54,703 bases of DNA from Palleronia pontilimi (GTDB lineage Bacteria; Pseudomonadota; Alphaproteobacteria; Rhodobacterales; Rhodobacteraceae), in assembly GCF_016412875.1 (NCBI RefSeq), contig NZ_JAEKPD010000019.1:1-54703 (forward strand), read 5' to 3'. Below, one piece after another: positions 46,900 through 54,703 of the stretch; within the stretch, counting starts at the first letter, position 1, and every line of letters begins with the position of its first letter. Below the pieces are notes generated by a model. That model saw nothing but the letters and a program-made list of their open reading frames with translations, was not told the DNA's origin and did no database searches. The position numbers and the translations under genes are program-made.

Positions 46900-46955
46900 T
46901 TTACCCGTTGGGGAAAATTTAGCAATCTTGTCAAGGGGTCACCCGCTCGGGTAAA
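46900..46955. repeat. Inverted repeat upstream of the cyclase gene
   Basis: TTTACCCG (46900-46907) and CGGGTAAA (46948-46955) form an 8-base perfect inverted repeat with 40 bases between; ACCCG-CT-CGGGT (46941-46952) is itself a small palindrome inside. It ends 24 bases before the cyclase start, a suitable place for an operator. Confidence 0.55.
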
Positions 46956-46979
46956 ATCCGTGCCAAGGGGGAAGCATAG

Positions 46980-49900
46980 ATGTCCGAACAGCGACTGCGG
47001 GCATTTCTGGATGCCCTCGATCTGTCCGAGTATTTCGACGTGCTTGCCGCCGAGCAAGTGACGCTGGACGATCTTGCGATCCTGTCGGATTCGGACCTGG
47101 AAGGTCTGGGTCTGCGACTGGGTCCCCGGCGGCGCCTGATGAAGGCCGCGCAGAGCGAGCTTTCGCAGCCCGACAACGTCGTGGGCGAGCGGCGCAACCT
47201 GACGGTTCTGTTCTGCGACATGGTCGGCTCGACCGAGATCGCGTCGCGGCTGGACCCCGAGGATCTGCGTTCCCACCTGCGCGCCTACCGCCAGGCCTGC
47301 ATCACCGCGATCGAGACCGAAAGCGGGTTCGTGGCGCACCGCATGGGTGACGGTCTGATGGCGCATTTCGGCTACCCGCGCGCGCTGGAAGACGCCGCGA
47401 TCCGCGCCGTGCGCGCCGGGCTCGAGATCATCACGCGGGCGCGCAGCCTGTCTTCCGTGGTCGGCCCCGTCGAGGTGCGCGTCGGCATCGCCAGCGGCCT
47501 GACCGTGATCGAGGAAACCCGCCCGGGCTTCGTGGCCAACGACGAGTTGGCGACCGGCGCAACGCTGTCGCTTGCGGCACGGCTGCAGAACCTGGCCCCG
47601 CCGGGCGGGGTGGTCGTATCGGATGCCACACGGCGGCTTTTGCGCGGCACGTTCGAGCTGCATCCCCTGGGCCGACAGGCGGTGAAGGGCTTTTCCGACG
47701 AAGAAACGATCTGGCAGGTCACCCGCGAGGCCCATCTTGATCCGGAAGGCACCGAAGCGCTGCCCTCGCGCGGGGCGATGATCGGGCGGCACCGCGAGCA
47801 GGCCGAACTGCTGTCGCTGTGGCAGGACGGGCTGCACGGCCAGGGCGGCGCCGTCGTGGTGCAGGGCGAGCCAGGGATCGGCAAGTCCCGCCTTCTGGCC
47901 GAGCTGCGCGGCGCGGCGCAACGGGATGGCGATATCGTGGATCTGCACTGCTCACCCTATCGTCACGGTGCAGCGCTGCACCCGGTGACGGAATGGCTGA
48001 GCGCCGAGTTCGGCGTCGAGTCCGCCGCCGATCCCGCCGCGGCGCTTGGCGAGCTTCCGGGCACCACGCCAGAAAGCCTGCCGTACCTGGTCGGCGCGTT
48101 GGGCCTGAGCGCCGGGCCGCACGCGCCCGACATGGATCCGGCGGACCGCCACGCCGCCACCATCGACGCGGTCGTCGCGCTTCTGGAAGCATCGGCCCAG
48201 CGCGCGCGCCTGCTGACGGTCGAGGACATCCAATGGGCCGACGCGGCGACCCTGGACGTGCTGGACCGCTTGGCCGAGCGCGCGAAAGAGCATCCGCTGC
48301 TGCTGGTGGCGACCGCAAGGCCCGACGCGGGTCGGCTGCCCGCGGCGCCCGCGCTGCGCAAAATCGCCCTGGGACCGTTGCCGTCCGACGCCACCGACGC
48401 GCTGATCGCCGCCCAGGCCGGTGCCGACGCCCTGCCCGACGACGTGCGCCGGACCATCGCCGAGCGCTCGGGCGGGGTGCCGTTCTTCACCGAGGAACTG
48501 ACGCAAGCGGTGCTGGAACAGCCCGACGGCGACGCAAGCGCCGTGCCCTTCACGCTGCAGGACACCCTGATGGCGCGCCTGGACCGGCTGGACGCGGGCA
48601 AGCCGGTGGCCCAGATCGGTGCGCTGATCGGGCGGCGCTTTTCCACCGACCTGCTGATCGCCTGCGCCGATCTATCGGAAGACCAGGTGCGGGCCGGCCT
48701 GGCCGAGCTCGAAGGCGCGAACCTGATCGAGAAGGGGCGCCAGTCGGATCACGCGTTCCGCCACGCGCTGCTGCGCGACACGGCCTATGGCTCGCTGCTG
48801 CGCTCGCGGCGGATCGCGCTGCACCGCCGGGTGGCCGAGACGATCGAGACGCGGTTCCAGGCGCTGACCGAGGCGCAGCCCGAAACGCTGGCCTATCACT
48901 ATTCCGAAGCCGGCGATCTGGAGACCGCGCTGCAATACTGGGAACGCGCCGCCGAGCAGAGCATCGCGCAAGGTGCCATGGCGTCGGCGATTTCGTATTT
49001 CCGGACCGCGCTCGAGCTGATCGGACGCCAGCCCGCCACGGCCGCGCGCGACCAACAGGAAGCCGCGCTGCGCATCCGTCTGAACATGCCGCTGACGGCC
49101 ACCACGGGGTTCGCGTCGGACCAGGTCGAGCAGAACCTGGCGCGGCTGGCGGGCCTCTTCGAGATGTCCGAACCCGGCGAGGCCGCTTTGCAGCTGCTCT
49201 GGAGCAGGTGCATGTCGGCGCTGGTGCGCGCCGACATGGTCTCGGCCCGCACCACGGCGCTGCAGATGAAGCGCGCGACCGAGAATTCGCGCCTGCCGAA
49301 CGCCTACAGGATGCCCGAGCGGATCCTGGGCTACGTCGCCATGCTCGAAGGCGAGCTGGACGCGGCCGAGGCCCATTTCGACCGCGTGCTGGACGGCTAC
49401 GCGCCCGACGCGCACGATTCGATCCTGCCGGGCCATCCGTTCGACGTGCTGGCCGCGACGCTCGCGCAGCAGACCATCCTGATGGCCCTGCGCGACCGCC
49501 CCGAGCGGGTCGAGCTGAACCATGTCCGCGCGCTGGAACGCGCCCGCGCGCTCGACAATTCGGCGACGCTGTTTCAGGTGCTGGTGCATCTGTGCATCGC
49601 GCGGATCGAGATGGGCGATTTCGACGCCGTTCCGCCGCTGCTGGAGGAGTTGCGCGAGGTGGTGGAACGCGGCGAGCTTGCACCGCTCTACGCCGATCTG
49701 TGGGATGGGTGGCTGAAGGCGCGGCGCGGCGCGCTGGAGGACGGGCTGACCAAGATGGCCGAGGCGCAGGGCGAAGGCGGGCAATACCCGCTTTGGGTGC
49801 CCAGCGCGATGCTGCTGCGGGCCACGCTGCTGCGTGACGCGGGCCGGTTGGACGAGGCCCTGGCGCTGGTCGATGACTGCGAGGCCGAGATCGAGCGCTC

Positions 49901-50123
49901 GCGCCATCTTTACCTGTTGTCGGAGGTGCGACGCCATCGGGCCGCCTGCCTGCACGCCATGGGCGCGTCGGACTCGACGGTGGCCGAGCTGTTGCAGGAC
50001 GCGGCTGACCTGGCGCGACGACAGGGGGCAACCCGGTTCGAACGCGCCGCCAGCGAAGATCTGGCGGGGCTCACCGGATCCGGGGCCCACGGCCTGACCC
50101 CGAGCGGAATGGCCGACGCCTAG
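46980..50123 (+). CDS. SAM-class III cyclase-AAA ATPase-TPR signalling protein
   Basis: A 1047-residue soluble protein. Residues 1-60 are a SAM domain (LRAFLDALDLSEYFDVL). Residues about 70-235 are a class III adenylate/guanylate cyclase domain with metal-binding Asp80 (LFCDMVGSTE) and Asp124 (HRMGDGLMAHFG). Residues about 265-600 are an AAA/STAND-type ATPase with Walker A GEPGIGKS (296-303). The rest is TPR-like helical repeats. This architecture occurs in many Alphaproteobacteria, where signal input is thought to act through the ATPase/TPR part. A GGGGGA ribosome site precedes the ATG. It is a likely source of the cyclic nucleotide for the nearby cNMP-domain proteins, which is inference. 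Confidence 0.9.
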   Translation: MSEQRLRAFLDALDLSEYFDVLAAEQVTLDDLAILSDSDLEGLGLRLGPRRRLMKAAQSELSQPDNVVGERRNLTVLFCDMVGSTEIASRLDPEDLRSHLRAYRQACITAIETESGFVAHRMGDGLMAHFGYPRALEDAAIRAVRAGLEIITRARSLSSVVGPVEVRVGIASGLTVIEETRPGFVANDELATGATLSLAARLQNLAPPGGVVVSDATRRLLRGTFELHPLGRQAVKGFSDEETIWQVTREAHLDPEGTEALPSRGAMIGRHREQAELLSLWQDGLHGQGGAVVVQGEPGIGKSRLLAELRGAAQRDGDIVDLHCSPYRHGAALHPVTEWLSAEFGVESAADPAAALGELPGTTPESLPYLVGALGLSAGPHAPDMDPADRHAATIDAVVALLEASAQRARLLTVEDIQWADAATLDVLDRLAERAKEHPLLLVATARPDAGRLPAAPALRKIALGPLPSDATDALIAAQAGADALPDDVRRTIAERSGGVPFFTEELTQAVLEQPDGDASAVPFTLQDTLMARLDRLDAGKPVAQIGALIGRRFSTDLLIACADLSEDQVRAGLAELEGANLIEKGRQSDHAFRHALLRDTAYGSLLRSRRIALHRRVAETIETRFQALTEAQPETLAYHYSEAGDLETALQYWERAAEQSIAQGAMASAISYFRTALELIGRQPATAARDQQEAALRIRLNMPLTATTGFASDQVEQNLARLAGLFEMSEPGEAALQLLWSRCMSALVRADMVSARTTALQMKRATENSRLPNAYRMPERILGYVAMLEGELDAAEAHFDRVLDGYAPDAHDSILPGHPFDVLAATLAQQTILMALRDRPERVELNHVRALERARALDNSATLFQVLVHLCIARIEMGDFDAVPPLLEELREVVERGELAPLYADLWDGWLKARRGALEDGLTKMAEAQGEGGQYPLWVPSAMLLRATLLRDAGRLDEALALVDDCEAEIERSRHLYLLSEVRRHRAACLHAMGASDSTVAELLQDAADLARRQGATRFERAASEDLAGLTGSGAHGLTPSGMADA

Positions 50124-50308
50124 CGCGGCGCAGCCTTGGCCCGACGCCTTGCGCGGCCTCCGGCACGGGCGCGCGCCGGTGCCGCAGATGTTGATACGCG
50201 CGCAACAGATTGTGGCTGCGTGGACCGGGGCCGCGTATGGTTGTGGTGGAGTGATAGGGGCTTTGGGCACAGTCTGTCCCAAACGGCCGCGGGACGGTTA
50301 GACACCTT

Positions 50309-51589
50309 ATGACAAAGACGCAAAGAAAGCGTGGAAGCGCCCCGGGCGATGCACGTCGGCCCAACGAATCACGCGGCGCGATGACGGCCCGGGATCCCAC
50401 CGACCTGCCCGGTGCAGCTGGCGACCTGCGGCCCGAGCCTCTCTCGCGGAAGTCGCGGATCTGGCTTTGGCTCTTCGTCGCGGTCGTGGTCGTGCTGCTG
50501 ATCGTTCCGATACTAATCGAACTTCTGCTCGGCGGCCCGACCGATTTCCTTACCTTCTATGCCGCCGCCCAATTGGCGCTGGACGGTAATCTCGAAGCGG
50601 CATTCGATGGTCCCAGTCTTCTGGACCGGCAGCGCGCAACCTTTCCCCGGACCGAGCGCCTGGCGCCCTTCTACTATCCGCCGAGCTACCTGCTGCTGAC
50701 CTTCTGGCTGCCCGCCCTGCCCTACGCTGTCGCCCAGATCACCTTCCTGGGCGTGACCTTCGTCCTGCTTCTGATCGCGATCCGGCCCTTGCTGGCGGAT
50801 TTCGACGATCTGGTGATCTTGCTCGCCGCGCCCGCGGTCTGGATCAACGTCGCCCACGGGCAAAACGCTTTCCTGACGACGGCCCTTGCGGTGCTGGCCT
50901 GTCGATGCCTGGCCAAGCGGCAAGCCCGGGCGGGCGCCTGGCTGGGCCTTCTGTCCATAAAGCCGCATCTCTGCCTGCTCTGGCCGGTCTTGCTGCTGGC
51001 GGGACGTCGATGGGTCACCATCGTCGCCGGGTTTGTCAGCCTGGCCGTTGTGATCGGTCTGTCGGCGGCGATTTTCGGGACGGGCGCCTGGCGGGCGTTC
51101 TTCGCCTCGGCGCTGTTGGAGGCCTACACCAACCTGGCCAATTCGAATCTGGCGCTGTCATGGATGGCGTCCCCCTATGCGGGCCTTTTGCTGTTGGGCA
51201 TATCCGAAAGCGTGGCGCTGAGCGTTCACCTTGTCTGCGCCCTGACCATAATCGCTATCATCGTTCATCTGATCATGCTGCGAGCCGCCGCGCGCTTCGT
51301 TCTTGCAGTAATCTTCGTGGGTACGCTTCTGGTCACGCCGCACAGCTACACTTACGATTGGGTCTTCACCCTGCCGGGACTGTTGATCGTCTGGCAGCGG
51401 GCCCGCGCTACCGGCTTCTTGCCCTTTGAGCGCGCGGGCCTCGTGCTGGGCTATATAGCGCCTGCCCTTGTCGCGGTGTCGAAGGATCTGGACATGCCCT
51501 TTGCGCCGCTGCTGCTGCTCGCAAGCGTCGCTACCGTCGTGCGGCGCGGCTACGCAGAGTCGGGCTTCCGGAGGTCCGGGCAACTATGA
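50309..51589 (+). CDS. GT87-family membrane glycosyltransferase
   Basis: A 426-residue polytopic protein with about ten membrane helices after a 50-residue polar N-terminal tail. It fits the DUF2029/GT87 group of polyprenyl-phosphate-sugar-dependent mannosyltransferases: an early DFLTFYAAAQLALDG loop, then FYYPPSYLL, NVAHGQNAFLTTALAVLA and a KPHLCLLWPVLLLAGRRW segment. The donor would be a polyprenyl-phosphate sugar, which may be relevant to the isoprenyl synthase nearby, though that is only context. The ribosome site before ATG 50309 is weak, and a start at 50381 is possible. Confidence 0.78.
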   Translation: MTKTQRKRGSAPGDARRPNESRGAMTARDPTDLPGAAGDLRPEPLSRKSRIWLWLFVAVVVVLLIVPILIELLLGGPTDFLTFYAAAQLALDGNLEAAFDGPSLLDRQRATFPRTERLAPFYYPPSYLLLTFWLPALPYAVAQITFLGVTFVLLLIAIRPLLADFDDLVILLAAPAVWINVAHGQNAFLTTALAVLACRCLAKRQARAGAWLGLLSIKPHLCLLWPVLLLAGRRWVTIVAGFVSLAVVIGLSAAIFGTGAWRAFFASALLEAYTNLANSNLALSWMASPYAGLLLLGISESVALSVHLVCALTIIAIIVHLIMLRAAARFVLAVIFVGTLLVTPHSYTYDWVFTLPGLLIVWQRARATGFLPFERAGLVLGYIAPALVAVSKDLDMPFAPLLLLASVATVVRRGYAESGFRRSGQL

Positions 51590-51618
51590 TCACAGCACTT
51601 TTCCCAGACCATAGGGCG

Positions 51619-52767
51619 TCAGTCAGGCGATCCCTCGCGCGAGACATCGTCGAGCACGGTCGCAAATCCCAAATCATGCCGCAGTACGACGGCACGCAGG
51701 GGTGCGCCCACAACCAGTCTTCCCGCCGTCGCGAACCCCATCAACTCTGCCGGTCTCGATGTAGCCATGACGATTGCCTGTTCCGAGGTCAGGGCAAGGT
51801 CGCGGATGCAGGTCGCGATAGCGTCGGGCATGATCAGGTCCGCGCCGGCAAGCGTGCCATCCGGCAGGGCGAGCCGACCGTTTGAACGGGTAACGATGCG
51901 GCCGTTCAAAGCGAAGCTTTTCAGGTCGGTTCCGGCGATCGCCATGGCGTCACTGACCAGGAAGAGCCCGTCACCGCGCGCCGCTAAAGCGGCCCGCATC
52001 GCGGCGGGATGGACATGGATGCCGTCGGCGATCAGGCCCATCATCACGCCCGGCGCATCCAGCGCTGCGCCGACCAGTCCGGGCGCCCGGTGGCCGAGCG
52101 GGCTCATCGCGTTGAACAAGTGCGTGACGCCGCGCGCGCCCGCGCGAAAGGCCGTCATGCAGGTTTCGTAATCGGCATCGGTGTGGCCTAACGAGACGAT
52201 GACACCAGCACCGCTCAGCGTGGCGATTTGTTCGTTCGTGACGTTTTCCGGGGCCAGCGTCACCATCAGCGCGGGAAGAGTCCCTGACGCTTCGCAGAGA
52301 TATGTCAGATCCTCGAGCTCCATCTGGCGGACCAACGTCGGATCATGCGCGCCCTTCCTGGCGACCGACAGGTGCGGCCCTTCAAGGTGCAGTCCGGCAA
52401 CGATGGTATCGCCAGCCGCGATCAAGCTGCGAACGGCCGCGACGGCGGCCCTTGTCTTTTGGGGCGTATCGGTGATCAGCGTCGGCAGGAAAGCACTGGT
52501 GCCGAGCCGCGCGTGCGCGCGTGCGATTTGCCGCAACCCGTCCGGATCCGGGCGCTCGTTGAACATCAGGCCGCCGCCGCCATTGACCTGAAGATCGACA
52601 AAGCCCGGACAGATGATGCCATCGCTCACCACGCGCAGGGCGCCCTTGGGGATGTCGGCGGCCGCCACGATCCCCGCGCAGACGCCGTCCTCGACGATCA
52701 GCGCGGCGTCTTGGTGAAGGCGCGTGCCGTCGTGGACGGCCGACGCAATATGGGCAAGCAAGCTCAC
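51619..52767 (-). CDS. nagA: N-acetylglucosamine-6-phosphate deacetylase
   Basis: A 382-residue amidohydrolase that removes acetyl from GlcNAc-6-phosphate. Metal and catalytic motifs are clear: GLHLEGPHLS, SLGHTDADYE, THLFNAMSPLGHR, DGIHVHP and VSDAMA with the catalytic Asp. The start is GTG at 52767, which overlaps the stop of the kinase gene (GTGA) and gives the family length; the open frame upstream is only a shadow of the kinase. It would act directly on the product of the neighbouring kinase. NagB is not in the window. Confidence 0.93.
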   Translation of the reverse strand: MSLLAHIASAVHDGTRLHQDAALIVEDGVCAGIVAAADIPKGALRVVSDGIICPGFVDLQVNGGGGLMFNERPDPDGLRQIARAHARLGTSAFLPTLITDTPQKTRAAVAAVRSLIAAGDTIVAGLHLEGPHLSVARKGAHDPTLVRQMELEDLTYLCEASGTLPALMVTLAPENVTNEQIATLSGAGVIVSLGHTDADYETCMTAFRAGARGVTHLFNAMSPLGHRAPGLVGAALDAPGVMMGLIADGIHVHPAAMRAALAARGDGLFLVSDAMAIAGTDLKSFALNGRIVTRSNGRLALPDGTLAGADLIMPDAIATCIRDLALTSEQAIVMATSRPAELMGFATAGRLVVGAPLRAVVLRHDLGFATVLDDVSREGSPD

Positions 52768-53657
52768 CGTCCCGACCGTCCCCGTCTCGCCGCAAGCAGG
52801 ATCGCGCCATCCAGCGCCGATCCGCGGGGGCGGGTCAGCTCGGCCCCGGCGGCTGATACAAGCCAGCTTTCGTAGTTCGGCCCAAGCCCGCCCGTCAGAC
52901 ACAGCCGATCTCCGCGCGTGAAGCCTAGGACCCGAAGGGCACGATCGAAATAGGCCGCGCCGTCGATCATCAGATCTAACGCCATCGGGTCTGCCTTGCC
53001 CGCCGCACGCGTAATGTCGGGGGCCAGCTTGGCAAAGTCGGCGGGGGTCGCGCGGGCCGCCCAAGCGGCGATGCCAGCGGGCCCATCGAAGCGGGCGAGC
53101 AGTTCATCGCTCAGCGCCGTCCGCTCGACAAGCCCGTCATGGGCCTGCAGCGTGCGCGACAGGGCCCGGCGTCCCAGATCGCCGCCCGAGCCCTGATCGG
53201 ACAAAACGAAGCCCCAGCCGCCCAGCCCCGTCAGTCGGCCATCCCTTAGCCGCGCCACGATCGAGCCGGTGCCGATCGCCAGCAGGTAGCCGTCGCTGCC
53301 TCCCAGCGCGCCAAGCGCCTGAATCTCGCGGTCGTCCGAGACAGAGCAGCTCGCGAAAGTCGTGTCCTTCATCATTCCGCGGGCGACGGCGGTCGCGACG
53401 CCGGGCGAGACCACTCCCGCAAGTCCCGCATGGACATGCGAGCGTCGAAGGTCTTCGCCGGACAGGCCCGCCATGGCGCACGCGGCGTGGAGTGCGGACA
53501 GGACATTCGCGATGGATTGAAAAAGATCGGTCGTCGCGTTCGCCGGTCCGGCTTCTGCGGACCCGATTTCGGCACCGCTGGCCGCGCGGATCGATACCCG
53601 GCAGCCGCTTCCGCCGCCATCGACACCAATGAGGTGGGCATCTTTCGCGATGGACAT
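52764..53657 (-). CDS. BadF/BadG-type ATPase, amino-sugar kinase
   Basis: A 297-residue ASKHA-fold kinase of the BadF/BadG/BcrA/BcrD type that includes N-acetylglucosamine kinases. GVDGGGSGCRVSI gives phosphate motif 1, AIGTGSIVAR phosphate motif 2, and LTGGLGPNYESWL the adenosine motif. With nagA overlapping downstream, GlcNAc is the likely substrate. It is the first visible gene of the operon; the usual ABC transporter and GntR-type regulator are missing, and the upstream side is taken by degenerate DNA and an insertion element. Confidence 0.85.
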   Translation of the reverse strand: MSIAKDAHLIGVDGGGSGCRVSIRAASGAEIGSAEAGPANATTDLFQSIANVLSALHAACAMAGLSGEDLRRSHVHAGLAGVVSPGVATAVARGMMKDTTFASCSVSDDREIQALGALGGSDGYLLAIGTGSIVARLRDGRLTGLGGWGFVLSDQGSGGDLGRRALSRTLQAHDGLVERTALSDELLARFDGPAGIAAWAARATPADFAKLAPDITRAAGKADPMALDLMIDGAAYFDRALRVLGFTRGDRLCLTGGLGPNYESWLVSAAGAELTRPRGSALDGAILLAARRGRSGR

Positions 53658-54038
53658 GGACAGGTCCGTTTCAAGTCAGGGCATCCGCACTGCGCGATGT
53701 CATACGAGACCAGCGCCGCCAGATGAAGTGCCTTATGGTGCAAGAGGGTTTCGCAGTAGGGGACGAACGTGGGCGACGTGTCTATGGGTCATATCGAATT
53801 TGCGGAGCTTCGTTGGGAAGACCCACAACACGTCGCACTCCTTGAATTCAGGATATTGAGGATCCGCTGCTCAGAGACTATTGGACCAGGTAGTACGTTT
53901 CCGGACCTCCTGAATTCGAACCGCGCGTTCAACTGCACCCGCAAGAACAACGGAAAATGCTTTTCCCTTACTCACCTGCCCCCCGCGAAATCGCTCACCG
54001 TGATGTAGGGTCTGCGCCACCTCTGAAGGAGCAGACAG
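53658..54038. other. Gap between kinase gene and broken IS
   Basis: About 380 bases. It must include the kinase promoter near 53700. Open frames here are short and unconvincing. A TGTAGGGTCTGCGCCACC stretch at 54004-54021 is where a left terminal repeat of the insertion element would be expected. Confidence 0.4.
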
Positions 54039-54703
54039 ATGCGAAAGAGCCGTTTCACCGAGGCGCGGATGATCGGGATGATCAAGGTACAGGGTTCAAG
54101 CGTTAAGCGATTGATCCAGTGGATCAATCGTAGTGCCGAACGGAATGTCGACCGCTGAGGTGTGCCGCAGGCATGGCCTCGGCACAGCGACGTTCTACAA
54201 GCTGAAGTCCAAATACGGCGGCATGGAGGTATCCGAGGCGGCCAGGCTGAAGGCGCTTGAGGATGAGAACGCCAAGCTCAAGCGCCTGCTGGCTGATACC
54301 ATGCTGGACAATGTCGTGCTGAAGGACCTGCTGGGAAAGAGCTGACGGTGAGCCATTGATGCGCCATTGGTTCGAGCAAAATGGCGAACGACCAAGCGGC
54401 GAGACGCGGCGCTCCGGGTGATGCGGGATCATGACATCTCGCAGCGCCGGGCCTGTCGGCTGGTCGGTGTTGATCCCAAGGCTGTCCGGCGAGACCGCCC
54501 GCCCGACAGCGCTGAGATCCGCAAGGAGATGTAGCAGATCGCTGGCAAGCGACGTCGGTTCGGCTATCCCGCTGCCCGGCAGGGCATCACGAAGTGATGT
54601 CCCGAAAGGGGCCGGATCGGCATCCTGTTGGAGCGCAAGGGCATGATCATGAACCACAAGAAGCTCTATCGCATCTACCGCGAGGAAGGGGTGTCGGTAA
54701 CAC
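54039..54703 (+). pseudogene. Broken IS3-family transposase (orfA/orfB), cut by window end
   Basis: The start MRKSRFTEARMIGMIK is that of IS3-family orfA. The frame is then lost and resumes as STAEVCRRHGLGTATFYKLKSKYGG through KRLLADTMLDNVVLKDLLGKS, ending at 54345. OrfB-like sequence follows (RRACRLVGVDPKAV, then a TAG stop at 54532-54534, RRRFGY, RIGILLERKGMIMNHKKLYRIYREEG) with frame breaks. At about 54090-54135 and 54570-54612 there appear to be short palindrome-bearing insertions of about 40-45 bases relative to intact relatives. The element cannot make a working transposase. The right part lies beyond the window. Confidence 0.85.

Overview
The window is GC-rich DNA from an alphaproteobacterium, most likely Rhodobacterales (Roseobacter group). 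The support is the mix of genes: PobA, a glp-type polyol ABC operon in S-T-P-Q-U-V order, paired dimethylglycine/sarcosine-dehydrogenase-like flavoproteins, a BKACE enzyme, a Ti-type MOBQ relaxase region and phasin-like proteins. This placement is inferred from gene content only. No rRNA, tRNA or CRISPR array was found.

Layout. (1) 0.1-4.7 kb: a minus-strand RND efflux operon (adaptor, permease) with a small K+-channel gene behind it. (2) 4.7-15 kb: a gene-sparse accessory stretch with long non-coding gaps. Its genes are mostly exported: a hypothetical secreted protein, a metzincin-like CARDB protein, a CAP-RTX protein, a gluzincin-like protein and a Tat-exported metallo-beta-lactamase-fold enzyme. 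(3) 15-21.3 kb: an integrated mobilizable element with a RES/Xre toxin-antitoxin pair, an AlpA-like regulator, a TraA relaxase divergent from traC-traD across a recognisable oriT, and a tyrosine integrase with a repeat array upstream. It has no mating-pore genes. (4) 21.5-39.7 kb: metabolic genes. These are a HAD phosphatase, an ETHE1-like hydrolase, xylulokinase, two tandem covalent-FAD/GcvT oxidoreductases, BKACE, an SDR, the six-gene glp-like ABC operon, pobA and a PACE-family membrane protein. (5) 40.2-50.1 kb: the most unusual part. It holds a CRP-like regulator, a Popeye-like membrane cNMP-domain protein, an acetoacetate-decarboxylase-fold protein with an extra helical N-terminus, a carotenoid-desaturase-like flavoprotein with a cysteine-rich insertion, two small phasin-like proteins, a trans-isoprenyl diphosphate synthase, and a SAM-cyclase-ATPase-TPR protein. 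(6) 50.3-54.7 kb: a GT87-type membrane glycosyltransferase, a nagA plus amino-sugar kinase pair, and a broken IS3-family element running off the end.

How the parts may work together. The region-5 genes put a cyclic-nucleotide maker (class III cyclase) beside two cyclic-nucleotide-domain proteins, and between them genes for making and oxidising an isoprenoid and for coating a hydrophobic granule or membrane surface. I infer a cAMP-linked isoprenoid/lipid module; its product is unknown. The region-4 genes fit uptake of a polyol or similar solute plus oxidation of N-methylated amines. The region-3 element should be mobilizable by a helper conjugation system, because relaxase, oriT and accessory proteins are present without a type IV secretion apparatus.
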